NCBI GenBank assembly: GCA_032622095.1
Contig: CP136067.1
Coordinates: 39,599,549 to 39,663,548, forward strand
Reading direction: 5' to 3'
Origin: Siphonodentalium dalli
Lineage: Eukaryota > Mollusca > Scaphopoda > Gadilida > Siphonodentaliidae
DNA: 64,000 bases
Positions 53,210-64,000 of this stretch are shown piece after piece. The notes below the pieces were generated by a model that had not been told where the DNA came from, searched no databases, and saw only the letters and a program-made list of their open reading frames with translations. The stretch's first letter is position 1, and each line of letters starts with the position of its first letter. The translations under genes and the position numbers were made by a program.

Positions 53210-54183
53210 GTGAGTATATCATCATCATTCTTCTTAACCTCTCCGCTGCTATGACCCATGGCCAAGATACTCAGACGGACAGACAAAAAAAAGACAGTTA
53301 TTTCTAGCTAAACACAAAATATAACTCTAAAATGGAAAATGGATATAACGTTCTGGCCCACTCTTTTGAAAGCACTCCCAATGGGGTATGCTTTGAAGGT
53401 AACAGATGAGGTCTCTAGTAGATAACAATGTGACTAACAGGTTAAAAAAATAGTTCATGTAAAAGCCAGCTGTAAACGCTGTAAAAGTGAAATTTAAATA
53501 TTTTTCACTCCTGATACAAAATATTTCTATTGTCTTTCAATTAATGTGTTGGATGATAGTTGTCCGGCACCATATATTGAGACCTGGGCTTGGGAAATGT
53601 TGTCTAATTTGTCAAAAACGATCAAAAAGCTCATAATTGGGAACTCCATTTATTATACCACTTTTGGGCAACTGAAGCATGGATGCACATCATAACTGAG
53701 TGATCATTGGAATTTTTACTAGGCTGAGAAAAATTCAAACGTATTAACTTAGAGCTATCTCGTACTTGTTGCATGTAATTGAAAGGGAGTCGGCAGTCAA
53801 CTATGGACCTACTTCAGCACACTAGCAGTAGGCCATTATACATAACTGGAACTCAGAGATTGGTACATTGGAATAATTGTGGAATAATTGTATCTCAAAG
53901 TTTCAAACAGTGTATGATGTTCCCTGATTACGAACGATAATAGCCTTTCAACTGAGTCAGTGTTCCTTGTGATTTTCCCACTGGAAAATGGCAATAACAT
54001 CAACAGCCCAGCACACAAAGTCATAACATGATTTAGCAGCAAAGAGGTTAAAGATTTTTTTATTAGATCAGACTCATAAGTCCACTAACATGAGGTTTCA
54101 TGGCCAGATATTGACTTTCAAATGAGGAAGTTTTAACACGTTGATTGCCGGCTCCCATTCAATTAGATGGAAAAGTATGAGAT
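53210..54183. other. Intron 6 segment without recognised features
   Basis: About 970 bp of AT-rich intronic sequence. No repeat shared elsewhere in the window and no gene-like frame. Confidence 0.5.
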
Positions 54184-54690
54184 AGCTCATAGTCGGCACG
54201 CCCTAAAGGCCGCATCCCTCATCCGATCTTCACCAAACTTCATATGTAGCTTCAGGGTGACCTAGATGGGAGATGTCAAATTTTTCTGAATTTTCATGAA
54301 AAACATGGTCGCCAGCAGCCATCTTGGATTTCAAATTTGAATCCATCGGCACACCCTGCAGAATTGATTTGAAAATTTACAGGCATGTTTAGAATCGCCT
54401 CTAGATGAGAGTTATCAAATTTGACCTCTAGATTGGAGCCTCCTATTTTGACTGAAATTCGTTGAAAAACATGGCCACCAGCAGCCATCTTGAAATTTAC
54501 TCTTTGTATGACTAAATTCTTTGGCACACCCTGCAGACCACATCCTTCGTCCAATCATCACTTAACTTCATATGGATCTTCGGGGTGACCTCTAGTTTAC
54601 TCTCCTTCTTCTTAATCATTCCAGTCATAGCTCAGCAAAAAATTAACTGCTTGCCAACTTGAGCTACAGTGTCATTGACACTTTAATTTT
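54184..54690 (+). repeat. AGCTCAACTT-family element, short copy whose tail meets exon 7
   Basis: Contains CATGGTCGCCAGCAGCCATC, CATATGGATCTTCGGGGTGA and the standard tail TTGAGCTACAGTGTCATTGA, then CACTTTAATTTT. The tail ends 10 bases before the start of exon 7. Confidence 0.85.
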
Positions 54691-54700
54691 GTATTCACAG

Positions 54701-54845
54701 ATTAAATCAAAAACAGTTGTCGTTTATGCTTGGCCGTCAACAGGTTTACCTCGAGTTGCCTGACGACATGGAAGAGTTTGATGAGCTTACAGAAATTCAG
54801 TCAAACACACAACTCAACAGCAACTTCCTAGCTTTGGCCAGAGAG
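54701..54845 (+). CDS. PSMD2: PSMD2 exon 7 (residues 271-319)
   Basis: Acceptor GTATTCACAG, donor GTATAC (weaker than its neighbours). It encodes [19 protein letters not shown] and the conserved ending [15 protein letters not shown], and ends on a codon. The tail of a tandem-repeat MITE (54184-54690) runs to within 10 bases of the exon and supplies the pyrimidine-rich stretch. Confidence 0.95.
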
Positions 54846-55069
54846 GTATACAATCTATTTGTTTTCTAATAGATATTTAAAAATTGCAGCAAGAAGTCAG
54901 AGTGAAGTTTACTGTGAAATACATGTTCATAGGCTCTTGTATCAGAGCTCAAAATGTTCACCTTGTCACTGACAGTTCACTGTATCTGGGTGATAAGTAC
55001 ATTCTAATGCTTCCTGTCACCTAAGCCATGTGAGCTTAGTTTGATCTATTTATGCCAGTTTGTGACCTA

Positions 55070-55283
55070 CAGTAATGCTCTAAGTAAGCGACTTCTTAAC
55101 CACAGCAGAATTATGGGTAACTTTTCAGGATTTAGTCGGAAATATGGCTTGTTGCCATTCATCGGAAAGCTCTCCCCCGAGAGCTTTCCGATGAATGGCA
55201 ACAAGCCATATTTCCGACTAAATCCTGAAAAGTTACCCATAATTCTGCTGTGGTTAAGAAGTCGCTTACTTAGAGCATTACTG
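55070..55283. mobile_element. Complete Tc1/mariner-like fold-back MITE, 214 bp
   Basis: The palindrome CAGTAATGCTCTAAGTAAGC ... GCTTACTTAGAGCATTACTG is flanked by TA. The arms match over about 100 bp each around CTCTCCCCCGAGAG. The uninterrupted reference copy of the family seen at 19868, 23351, 49224, 52537 and 62676. Located in intron 7. Confidence 0.92.
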
Positions 55284-55285
55284 TA

Positions 55286-56387
55286 TCTTGGTAGCCTAAT
55301 GATATGTATAGATCTAATTGTTGGGATTGATCTAGATTGCTGCCAACCATCATCCCAAATATTCCAAATGTGACTAGGAAATAATTAGATGAGATTATTA
55401 AGGTAACTGCCTAGTTTTGAATGATAAACTGACAATCTTAAATTTCAAAATTCACAATACAGGCATTCATACTGGTTTTGGTATCAACAGTAAGAAACTG
55501 GTTCTAGCATTCATATTAGAAAATAACTGATATGGAATAAACTCAACATAAAATCATCTGATCTTTCAGATCCTCAAAGACATGCAAGTTAGGCCAAATT
55601 AAATATTTGTTTTTCATGCATCGCCGCATTGATTTTTTTGGCCCACGTTGATCATTTCTATCATGGATGCAAAACAATTGTTTTGTGGACTTTCATAGAA
55701 AACCAATGAAATTTGGCATTCAAATGGCAGAAAAACACAAGAGAACCTATAAAGTAGATTGTATAGTAAAAGATGTGCAATTTAATAACTTGTGAATTAC
55801 TAAGGTTCATTGGCACACAGAGAAGTGATACCCTGTCAAAATCCTGAACGAAATCGGAAATAGATTTATCATTTGAAGATTAAATGTCACGGTCATCAGT
55901 GTGAAAATCCTAAGTAATTTTAATTTCTAATCGCGGAGTGTTCTGGCAGCAGAATGAAAGAAATGTGCTGGGAAAGTTGTTTGCTATAAGAATGTTACAT
56001 CTATCTTTCTGAAGGTGAAAACTTATCTAATTTCTGAAAAAGGAAAAATTTCCCATTATTTCTGCAAGGGAAAGATACTGCGGGAAGCTTCACTTCATTT
56101 ACTTCTGTTAGAAATAGTATTGAAGGGAATCCATTCAATACAGAAACTACTTTTATTAGAGACGTCGAGCAACATGCATACGATAGGAGTTTCATCGGTT
56201 TTTCAAAGAGACTTATACCGCAGCTGTCACCAAGAATGATCGAGACTCAAACAGTTCATTAATATTAATTAATTAAACTTTATTGAATAAACTTCTATCA
56301 TTTATGAATAACAATAGATAAAACATGGTATAAATAGACATTACACATGTATAGACTATAAGACATCAATTATGAATATGATCAAGT
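55286..56387. other. Intron 7 segment without recognised features
   Basis: AT-rich intronic sequence. Short open frames, including 56015-56239, show no family signature. Confidence 0.45.
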
Positions 56388-56544
56388 TTACAGTGATTCG
56401 CGATTTTTGAAAATGTCGCTGATGGTAGATTTGCCAACCCCATACTTGATGCTGAGCTCTTGTTGGCAGGAGTTCATTTATAAGTTTAACTTTCTGTTCC
56501 AAATTCAAATTTTTGTGCTGTCCTTTTTGTGTTGGCTCATTCAT
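56388..56544 (-). pseudogene. pogo/Tigger-type transposase N-terminal fragment, frameshifted
   Basis: On the minus strand one frame reads KNLNLEQKVKLINEL. After a shift near 56468, another frame reads ELSIKYGVGKSTISDIFKNR and then a stop at 56388-56390. Together these are the two halves of a CENP-B/psq-type helix-turn-helix, as in pogo and Tigger transposases (Tc1/mariner superfamily). The catalytic DDE part is missing. A dead fragment of a few dozen codons in intron 7. Confidence 0.7.
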
Positions 56545-56695
56545 TGTGATAATTTGATTACAACCGATTGTGACCGATACAGCACCATCGTGCACTTGTT
56601 GCTATAATTTGCATCAAACTGACTTGAGTGCCTAGTCTGAAAAACAGTGGCCATGATGGATGCCATCTTGTATGTTATCCACACGGCCACTTTTT

Positions 56696-58545
56696 AGCTC
56701 AACTTACTTTGTAAGTTTGAGATATTGCCATGGTTTGGCGTCCGTTGTCCGTGTGTCCGTCAAAAATTCCTTTGGCGCGGGCTACAGGTCCTACCTTTGG
56801 TCTAATCTTTATGAAATTTGTCATGAATGTTGACATTGACATGTAGATGGGAACCAGTCATTTTGGGGTCATTTGGTCAAAAAACACATGGCCGCTGGCA
56901 GCCATCTTGGATTTCAAAATTCAATTTGTCATGGATCTTAATATTGACATGTAGATGGGAACGAGTGATTTTGGGGTTGTTCGGCCAAAAAACATGGCCG
57001 CCAGCAGCCATCTTGGATTTTACTCTTTGCATGACTAAATCCTTTGACGCGGGCTACAGGTCGTACCTTTGGTCTGATCTTTATGAAATTGGTCATGAAT
57101 GTTGACATGTAGATGGGAACGAGTCATTTTGGGGTCATTCGGTCAAAAAAAATGGCCGCTGGTGGCCATCTTGGATTTCAAAATTCAATCCATTGGCGCG
57201 GGCTACAGGTCGTACTGTTTGTCTGATCATCATGAACTTTGTCATGGATGTTAATATTGACATGTAGATGAGATCGAGTGATTTTGGGGTCATTCGGCCA
57301 AAAAACATGGCCGCCAGCAGCCATCTTGGATTTTACTCTTTGCATGACTAAATCCTTTGGCGCGGGCTACAGGTCGTAGCTTTGGTCAGAACTTCATGAA
57401 ATTTGTCATGGATGTTAATATTGACATGTAGATGGGAACGAGTCACTTTGCGGTCATTCGGCCAAAAAACATGGCCGCCAGCAGCCATCTTGGATTTTAC
57501 TCTTTGCATGATTAAATCCTTTGGTGCGGACTACAGGTGGTACCTTTGGTCTAATCTTCATAAAATTTGTCATGGATGTTAATATTGACATGTAGATGGG
57601 AACGAGTCACTTTGCGGTCATTCGGCCAAAAATCATGGCCGCCAGCAGCCATCTTGGATTTTACTCTTTGAATGACTAAATCCTTTGGCGCAGGCTACAG
57701 GTCGTAGCTTTGGTCAGATCTTCATGAGAATAGTCATAGATGTTAACAATGACATGTAGAAGGGAACTAGTCATTTTGGGGTCATTCGGCCCAAAAACAT
57801 GACTGCTGGTGGCCATCTTGGATTTCAAAATTAAATCCATTGGTGCGGAATACAGGTCGTACTATTCGTCTGATCATCATGAAATTTTTCCTGGATGTTA
57901 ATATTGACATGTAGATGGGAACGAGTCATTTTGGGGTTGTTCAGACAAAAAACATGGCCGCCAGCAGGCATCTTGGATTTTACTCTATACATGACTAAAT
58001 CCTTTGGCGCGGGCTACAGGTCGTAGCGTTGATCGGATCTTCATGAAATTTGTCATGGATGTTAACAATGACATGTAGATGGGATTTGTAAAGGCTGTTG
58101 ACATTGACATGTAGATGGGGAACGAGTCATTTTGGGGTCGTTTGGCTAAGAAACATGGCCGCCAGCAGCCATATTGGATTTCACTCTTTGCATGACTAAA
58201 TCCTTTGGCACAGGCTACAGGTCGTACCTTTCGTCAGATCATTATGAGATTTGTAAAGGCTGTAGATGGGAACAAGTCATTTTGGGGTAATTCCGAAAAA
58301 AACATGGCTGCCGGTGGCCATTTTATAATTTACTCTTTGCATCACTAAATCCTTTGGCACACCATAATCACCACATCCCTGATCCGATCATTATGAAACC
58401 TGTCATGAATGTTTATATTGACATGTACATCTAGTCTTACTTAGACATTTCAATTAGCACCTTTCCTATTCCTCCATTTACTGTCAACCATTAAATTATT
58501 CCCCTACCTAAGTTGAGCTACAGTGTCATTGACACTTTAATTTTT
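56696..58545 (+). repeat. AGCTCAACTT-family tandem-repeat element, large copy
   Basis: Head TAGCTCAACTTACTTTGTAA with a short GTCCGT run, about ten tandem units of about 160 bp (CATGGCCGCCAGCAGCCATC each), tail AAGTTGAGCTACAGTGTCAT. Here the units carry GGCGCGGGCTACAGGTCGTA rather than the AGCACGGG variant of the intron 1 array, so each copy seems to homogenise internally. Located in intron 7. Confidence 0.9.
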
Positions 58546-59152
58546 TTCATAGTGGATGTGAAGTTAAGTCCTGGGGGGGTGCAGGGGCACCATATCAGCT
58601 CCCGGACTAGTTAGAAAGCACATCTGGTTATCCAGTTATGATAGCAGTGAACGAAATGTAGTATTCATATGAATAGTGTAGGAATGAGCCAATGTCTCCC
58701 GCTAGATTTTTGTTTGCATAGAAAAAGAACATGATACAGTGATAAGATTAATACATTTTTCTATCTATTTATTTATCTATCTAACCGTACAATACTATTT
58801 ACTTCAACTTACTTCTTGATTTATTTTAATTCATGTCATTAGAGGCAACGCATGAGAATAGTCCACTAAGTTAGCTGTTAAAAGAGCATACCACATACAC
58901 AAATTTATCGTGAAAACAAATGAGCACCCCATCACCCACCCAATCACTTCTTTATATTTCTGATTGATATTATCATGTTAACACATGTGTCAATATACTT
59001 TGTGAACGCATGGTTATATGTTTTTGTATCATGTAGTTAATATGTAAATAAAGATATTAAAAATAAAAAAAAAGGAAAGATCATCTGTACTATTATTATA
59101 AACTAAATTATAAATAGTAGAGTTAACTAATTATTTGATTTCTGTTTTCCAG
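58546..59152. other. End of intron 7, no recognised features
   Basis: Ordinary AT-rich intronic sequence leading to a strong pyrimidine tract before exon 8. Confidence 0.5.
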
Positions 59153-59213
59153 TTGGACATCATGGAGCCCAAAATTCCAGAAGACATTTATAAAACTCAC
59201 CTGGAACCTAACA
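59153..59213 (+). CDS. PSMD2: PSMD2 exon 8 (residues 320-339 plus 1 nt)
   Basis: A 61-nt exon, acceptor TTTCTGTTTTCCAG, donor GTGAGT. It encodes [20 protein letters not shown], almost the same as other animals' PSMD2, then one base of the next codon. Confidence 0.96.
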
Positions 59214-59266
59214 GTGAGTTCTTTATCCCTTTCATGACTGAAGCTTCCTGAAATTTTGCTAAAAAA

Positions 59267-59452
59267 TCCTGTGCCAATGCATTCTCTTATATATGCAAGT
59301 CGCCCATAGGGCGCCTCACATATATAAGAGAATGCATTGGCATAACAATATTTACCTTGATCTTGTAAGTCAGTAAATTGTCCTATATATGCGAGGCTCC
59401 CTATGGGAGACTTGCATATATAAGAGAATGCACTGGCGTAGGATCTTTAACG
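59267..59452. repeat. Double hairpin of the CATTCTCTTATATA family, diverged
   Basis: Hairpin 1 (59271-59341) pairs CCAATGCATTCTCTTATATA with its mirror around CCCATAGGG. Hairpin 2 (59378-59438) is around CCCTATGGGAG. No TTAA ends, so it is an older or different carrier. Located in intron 8, about 55 bases after exon 8. A further half copy lies at 61790-61815. Confidence 0.8.
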
Positions 59453-59903
59453 CTGCACCAACTCAACTCCCACTGTGAAATGGTTATATAACACTGTGTA
59501 AACCCTTTCTTTACTAAATTCTCATTGACTCGTATTTCAGGGAAAAGTTCCGACAATAAGTTCACCTAACGACCATAGGTCTGAACGTCTCCCACCAATG
59601 ACTATGAATCATTTTGCTCTTGTATTATCTGTTTTGCTGTCTGTCATCTGCTTTTATTACCTGAACACCCCTTCAAATGAATAATAGACGTTCCATTTTA
59701 TAATTTTATAACTGAATGGAAGAATCCATTCAGTAAAGAAAGTGTTAGCCATACCTCATTTTCAGGTATTTTTTTTACAATTATGGCCAGACTTTTCTGC
59801 TACATTTAGATATCGGTTATTCCACGAGTTAATGAGCTGAAAATCAATGTGATTAGACAATGCATTTTAACTGTGAGCATTTTATCAAGTGAACTGATTT
59901 TTT

Positions 59904-62460
59904 AGCTCATCTTTACTTTGTAAAGTTTGAGATTTTGCCGTGGGATGGTATCCGTCGTCCGTGTGAGCGTCTAGCCATCCATGCATCCATCAACAATTTC
60001 CTTTGGCTCACCCTACAGGCTGTATCCCTCATCCGATCATCACCAAACTTCATATGGATCTTCGGGGTGACCTCTAGATGGGAGCCATCATTTTATTTTC
60101 TGAAATTTGTTAAAAAACATAACCGCCAGCAGCCATTTTGGATTTCTAATTTGGGGTCCCACCTGCCAACTTTCACCAGTTGTGGCTCTTTGTTATACGC
60201 CCTTTTGAAAAAAAGGCCGTATTATAGTATTGGTCCGTCCGTCCGGGCGTCCGTCCGTTAACCTGTTGTCCGGATGATAACTTTAGTTAGAGTGAACCAA
60301 AATTAGTAAAATTTGGTATGTGGGTTTATTAGCCGAAAAGTAAGTTCAAGTTCGAATTTGGGTTCCGCCCGCCAATTTTCACCGGAGTTATGCCCCTTAT
60401 TTAACGTTTTTTGACTTAGAAAATCCTTGAAATTTGTTGTCCGGATGATAACTTTAGTATAGTTTATCGGAATGAATCCAAATTTGGTATATTACTTTCT
60501 CCCACCAAAACACAGGTCAAGTTCGAACTTGGGTTTTGTCCGACCATTTTTGGCAGAGTTATGCCCCTTTTTCGACTCGGAAAATTCAGTTTTTCTTATG
60601 TTTTTTGGTTTCCGGATGATAACTCGATTTTGGAATGTTTATACGCAAAACCCGTTTTTTATGTTTACCCATACCATGTATGGTAAACATAGTGTCGTTG
60701 TCCGGATTGACCACTCGTCGTTCGTCCGTCTGTCCGTCCGTCCGTCCGTCTGTCCGTCCGTAGACACTTCACGTGTAATGCGATAACTCAAACATTTTCT
60801 ATCCAATCAGAAGCAAATTTTGTATATGGGTATATCAGCCCAAAATACAGATCGAGTTCGAATTTGGGTTTGATCCGAGTTTTTGTTACAGAGTTATGGC
60901 CCTTTTTCTACTTAGAATTCACACATTCTGCCATAACTCAAACATTTTTTATCTGATTGGAACCAAATTTGGTATGTGAGTTTCACAGCCCAAAATACAG
61001 ATCTAGTTCGAATATGGGTTTGGTCCGATTTATTTTAAAGGAGTTATGACCCTTTTTCGAAGAAAAAAATTGAAAAAAAAATTGATTTAAAAAAAAACAT
61101 ATTTTTAACTTTTATAATAATAATAAAAAAAATGTCATTGACATTGTCATTTGTTTTCATTTAGATATTGATGATTATGATACAAGTTGATAAAAAGATT
61201 TCCAATTTGTCCCTTTAATTTTTTTAAATAATTAAAAACAATTATAACCATTATAACTCTGCCAAGGGTACCCCGAATCACCACACCAAATTTGATTAAA
61301 TCGGTCCAAAATCTTGTGTTATGTACTGGTAAATCTGTTTGGAGCAACATTAAATCCAATTCACCAATTGCATTTGGACTACTATTATTTTCTGATGTCT
61401 CTTATGCCAATGTGCAAATAATCTGATAAAGAAGCCTGTGGTATCTAATTTAAAATAAAGATTCAACAATAAACATCACATGATATTAACAGTAGACTTG
61501 GACATCTGTGCTGCAGAGTTATATCTTCAGATGGTCTGATATCATTATAATTGTTATTGGTTTAATAGAGGTCAGTGTTCAACATAAACAATTCCTGTGA
61601 TTTTTTGACAGCTGTGCTATATAATTGATATTAATGGGTCAGTGGTGAGGTTGCTTATCTGTATACTAGGACACATTATTATTGTAAACTTAAATTGGAC
61701 TCTCTTAACCCAAGTATTCCATGTCCAGGGCACACCTACACATTTAACCCACGGACTTGCTGGCTGTGGCGGTTTAGCATTACAGATCCTGTACCAGTGC
61801 ATTCTCTTATATAAATGCCAGTGACCCATAAATTCCAATAATTTGTGTTATGTACATTTGTCTATAATAGTACATAACAGTATACTCTATAATTCAACAC
61901 CAAAACTCTCATTTATCCGATCATATTAAATTTTTATCGCCAAGGGATGGGTTAACATCTGCCGATCGTGATCGGCCTCTCGTTTGTGGATTACATATAT
62001 CGAAATACAGCTCAAGTCCGAATTTCGTTTTAATCCGATAATTTTTGCGTGAGTTATGGCCCCTTTTTTGACGTAATTTGACTTAGAAAATTCCTGAAAT
62101 TTGTTGTCCGGATGATAACTTTAGTTAGAGTGAACCGATTTCAATCAAATTTGGTATGTGGGTTTATTAGGAGAAAAGACAGCTCAGATTCGAATTTGGG
62201 TTCCGTCCGCCAATTTTCACCGGAGTTATGCCCCTTATTTGACGTAATTTGACTTAGAAAATCCCTGAAATTTGTTGTCCGCATGATAACTTTACTAGAG
62301 CTTATCGGATTCAATGATAATTTGGTATATTACTTTCTCCCACCAAAACACAGGTCAAGTTCAAATTTGAGTTCCGTCCGCCAATTTTTACCAGAGTTAT
62401 GCCCCTTTTTTATCAGTTTCCTCCGACCCAAGAGAGGGCGTATATTGCACGCCCAGCGTA
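59904..62460 (+). repeat. Composite of headed tandem repeats with GTCCG runs
   Basis: Starts as an AGCTCAACTT-family copy (59904 to about 60170), then runs into a different family headed TACGCCCTTTTGAAAAAAAG at about 60195, followed by GTCCGTCCGTCCGGGCGTCC. Units contain TTGTTGTCCGGATGATAACT and GAGTTATGCCCC. A second head with GTCCGTCTGTCCGTCCGTCC lies at 60725. A break of unrelated sequence (about 61130-61980) separates the last units, which end at GAGAGGGCGTATATTGCACG, the mirror of the first head. No gene. Confidence 0.75.
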
Positions 62461-62675
62461 GCTCTTGTTGGAATTACCATGGGCTTATTTTGCCATGTGC
62501 TAACTATGCTCTTGTTTCCAAATAAAACTCTCCAAAAAATGCACCTTTTTTGGGGGACCTGAGGTGAGAGACCTTTTATCATACATTCTCAATGTGATCA
62601 TTGGGTTTTGACTGCGATAAAAGTTGACCAAATTTTTAACGCGTTCATAGTCCCATGTCCACATTGGATCCATCG

Positions 62676-62782
62676 TTCAGAGCTTTCCGATGAATGGCAA
62701 CAAGCCATATTTCCGACTAAATCCTGAAATGTTACCCATAATTCTGCTGTGGTTAAGGAGTCGATTACTTAGGGCATTACTA
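62676..62782 (+). mobile_element. Right half of the Tc1/mariner-like fold-back MITE before exon 9
   Basis: Begins AGAGCTTTCCGATGAATGGC and ends GCATTACTA-TA, matching the right arm of 55070-55283. The left arm is missing. It ends about 20 bases before exon 9. Confidence 0.8.
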
Positions 62783-62803
62783 TACCTTGTCAAATCTTCA
62801 CAG

Positions 62804-62950
62804 GGACGTCAATTGGAGCAACCAATGTGGATTCTGCCAGAAATAACCTTGCTGCTTCATTCGTCAATGGTCTTCTGAACACAGCTTTCGGGCAAGACAA
62901 ACTGCTGATGGAAGATGGCAACAAATGGCTGTATAAAAATAAAGACCATG
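62804..62950 (+). CDS. PSMD2: PSMD2 exon 9 (residues 340-388 plus 1 nt)
   Basis: Acceptor AAATCTTCACAG, donor GTTAGT. It encodes [20 protein letters not shown], then [20 protein letters not shown] and KDH, at the entry to the proteasome/cyclosome repeat toroid. The half-palindrome of a Tc1/mariner-like MITE ends about 20 bases upstream. No exon 10 is found before the window end. Confidence 0.96.
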
Positions 62951-64000
62951 GTTAGTGCATATCTTAAAGTCCTTCGTAACGGGTAAATGTGCAAAAAATA
63001 TACACAAGTCTGGAAACAGTACCACTGAGAAGAACATGAAGAAATAGATAAGGCCAAACAAACAAAAATATTTGATTCTCAGGCAGTTTTTTTTATATCA
63101 ATGAGGGAGCGAGGGTTTTATTTCTATTTTTTATTTTTTTCTGACCATAGACTGGCACATAGTAAGCATGGGTTATTATTATACCTTCCCAGGTCGAGAA
63201 AAATATAGGGAGAACTGTGTAATGGATATAAACTAATTTAATCTGATATAACGAATGACAAATTATGACAATGTAATATGCGCACATCATATAGGGTAGT
63301 CCAAGTCTTCTCGTACTAAAGCCGGCTAAGATATTGGGATGGAGGTGCCGGTCTTTAGTCCGAGTTCGTCCCGTATAGTCTATTATGACACGACTTACGC
63401 CCACGATCTGTGGCGGGAATCTGTGTTGTATTTTACTCGATTTACCTAATAAATCAATACATGATGCTATATACATCGGAAAGAGAGACATCTTATGGTC
63501 ATAATGGTGTATAATAATCTAACTTTCATGTTACATTACGCATAGAATATTCCGGTTGATTGTCACCAACATCGCTGTTTTTATATTTTGTTTACTTAAC
63601 TGAAAGCCGAAGTCAGGTTCCGAAGAATTCCGGCATTGTCCGCTGGGTATTCTAGTTTCCGTTTCTATATATAGCGCGGGGTTTTCCGAACAAAATGGCG
63701 AAAACCGATCGCCCCAAAGTCCAGTTTCCTATGTGCTTTGAGAACAATTCCCGCACTAAAAACTTAATGACATAATGGAGGATCAGAACGGTAGTTTTGT
63801 TGACAATTTTCGCAAGCAACTTGTCAAAATTGGAGCAAATTAGAACTCTTATGTCTGACTTGCCATGCGTGTGATGTGCATTTTGATTTGTGTGTTGATA
63901 AAATAATCGGAGAACCGAATCACACAGTTTCGAAATATAGTTCTTCCGTTTCAGTGGGACTTTTCAAACTTAAGGTTCAAAATGTATACAAATTTTGTTT
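62951..64000. other. Start of PSMD2 intron 9, no recognised features
   Basis: No further PSMD2 exon (the next expected residues would continue the toroid repeats) and no repeat shared with the rest of the window. A 132-codon minus-strand open frame at 63093-63491 has no recognisable domain and is taken as chance. Confidence 0.5.

Larger units (their letters stand above)
10639..62950 (+). other. PSMD2: PSMD2 (RPN1) gene span in the window: 9 exons, 5' part of gene
   Basis: Nine + strand exons splice in phase with GT-AG borders: 10639-10725, 38530-38586, 40661-40825, 45888-46009, 49833-50054, 53051-53209, 54701-54845, 59153-59213 and 62804-62950. They give about 389 residues that align from the start with animal PSMD2/RPN1, the large non-ATPase scaffold of the 26S proteasome base that docks ubiquitin-like shuttle factors and the deubiquitinase Ubp6/USP14. 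Vertebrate PSMD2 is about 908 aa, so slightly over half the protein, including most of the toroid repeats, lies beyond the window. Introns range from about 1.5 kb to 27.8 kb and are mostly transposons. Reading frames of all exons are intact, so the gene is functional as far as seen. Confidence 0.96.

Noticed and set aside
55041-55373. 110-codon ORF
   Set aside because: It is the translation of a palindromic MITE.
63093-63491. 132-codon minus-strand ORF in intron 9
   Set aside because: No recognised domain and no supporting splice or promoter context.

Overview
This is a eukaryotic, intron-rich, transposon-laden window. It probably comes from a mollusc, perhaps a bivalve. The evidence for that is indirect: the repeat style (GTCCG-rich headed tandem repeats, many ACATGTA words, fold-back MITEs) and a 26S proteasome subunit gene with very long introns. 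The taxon is an inference and no organism-specific marker was seen.

Region 1 (1-9430) is the right-hand part of a Polinton/Maverick (adintovirus-like) element in which every visible ORF is open. In order on the + strand it carries: the C-terminal part of a protein-primed family B DNA polymerase (cut by the window edge), an unknown protein, an FtsK/HerA-type packaging ATPase, a 32-codon mini-ORF, two basic proteins sharing a duplicated leader, a conserved unknown, an rve integrase with a C-terminal chromodomain, a two-helix membrane protein, a penton-like minor capsid protein, a small basic virion protein, the double jelly-roll major capsid protein, a Cys/His protein and an adenain-like protease. 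This is a replication, packaging, integration and capsid maturation set. A tandem-repeat palindrome of about 390 bp (9875-10266) lies between the element and the host gene.

Region 2 (10639-62950 and beyond) is the host gene PSMD2/RPN1, a non-ATPase subunit of the 19S proteasome base. Nine exons are visible. They join in phase and encode residues 1 to about 389 of a protein that is about 900 residues in relatives; the rest lies past the window. Intron 1 is about 27.8 kb.

The introns are almost wholly mobile DNA. Intron 1 holds a nested set: a hAT-type element (11389-18806, perfect 8-bp duplication), inside it an inverted-repeat element (11520-18014), and inside that a LINE with an open ORF2 and an ORF1 tail. 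It also holds palindromic MITEs, a 192-bp tandem-repeat family (23638-25360) and a 6-kb element (28889-34936) packed with about 160-bp repeats. Intron 3 holds a 2.57-kb element with IS3EU-like ends, two opposed 23-bp repeat arrays, and a short ORF resembling the TDP-43 N-terminal domain. Introns 2 to 8 carry fold-back hairpins, piggyBac-like (TTAA), Tc1/mariner-like (TA) and hAT (8-bp) MITEs. Several of these end within about 10 to 45 bases of PSMD2 splice acceptors. A frameshifted pogo/Tigger transposase fragment lies in intron 7.
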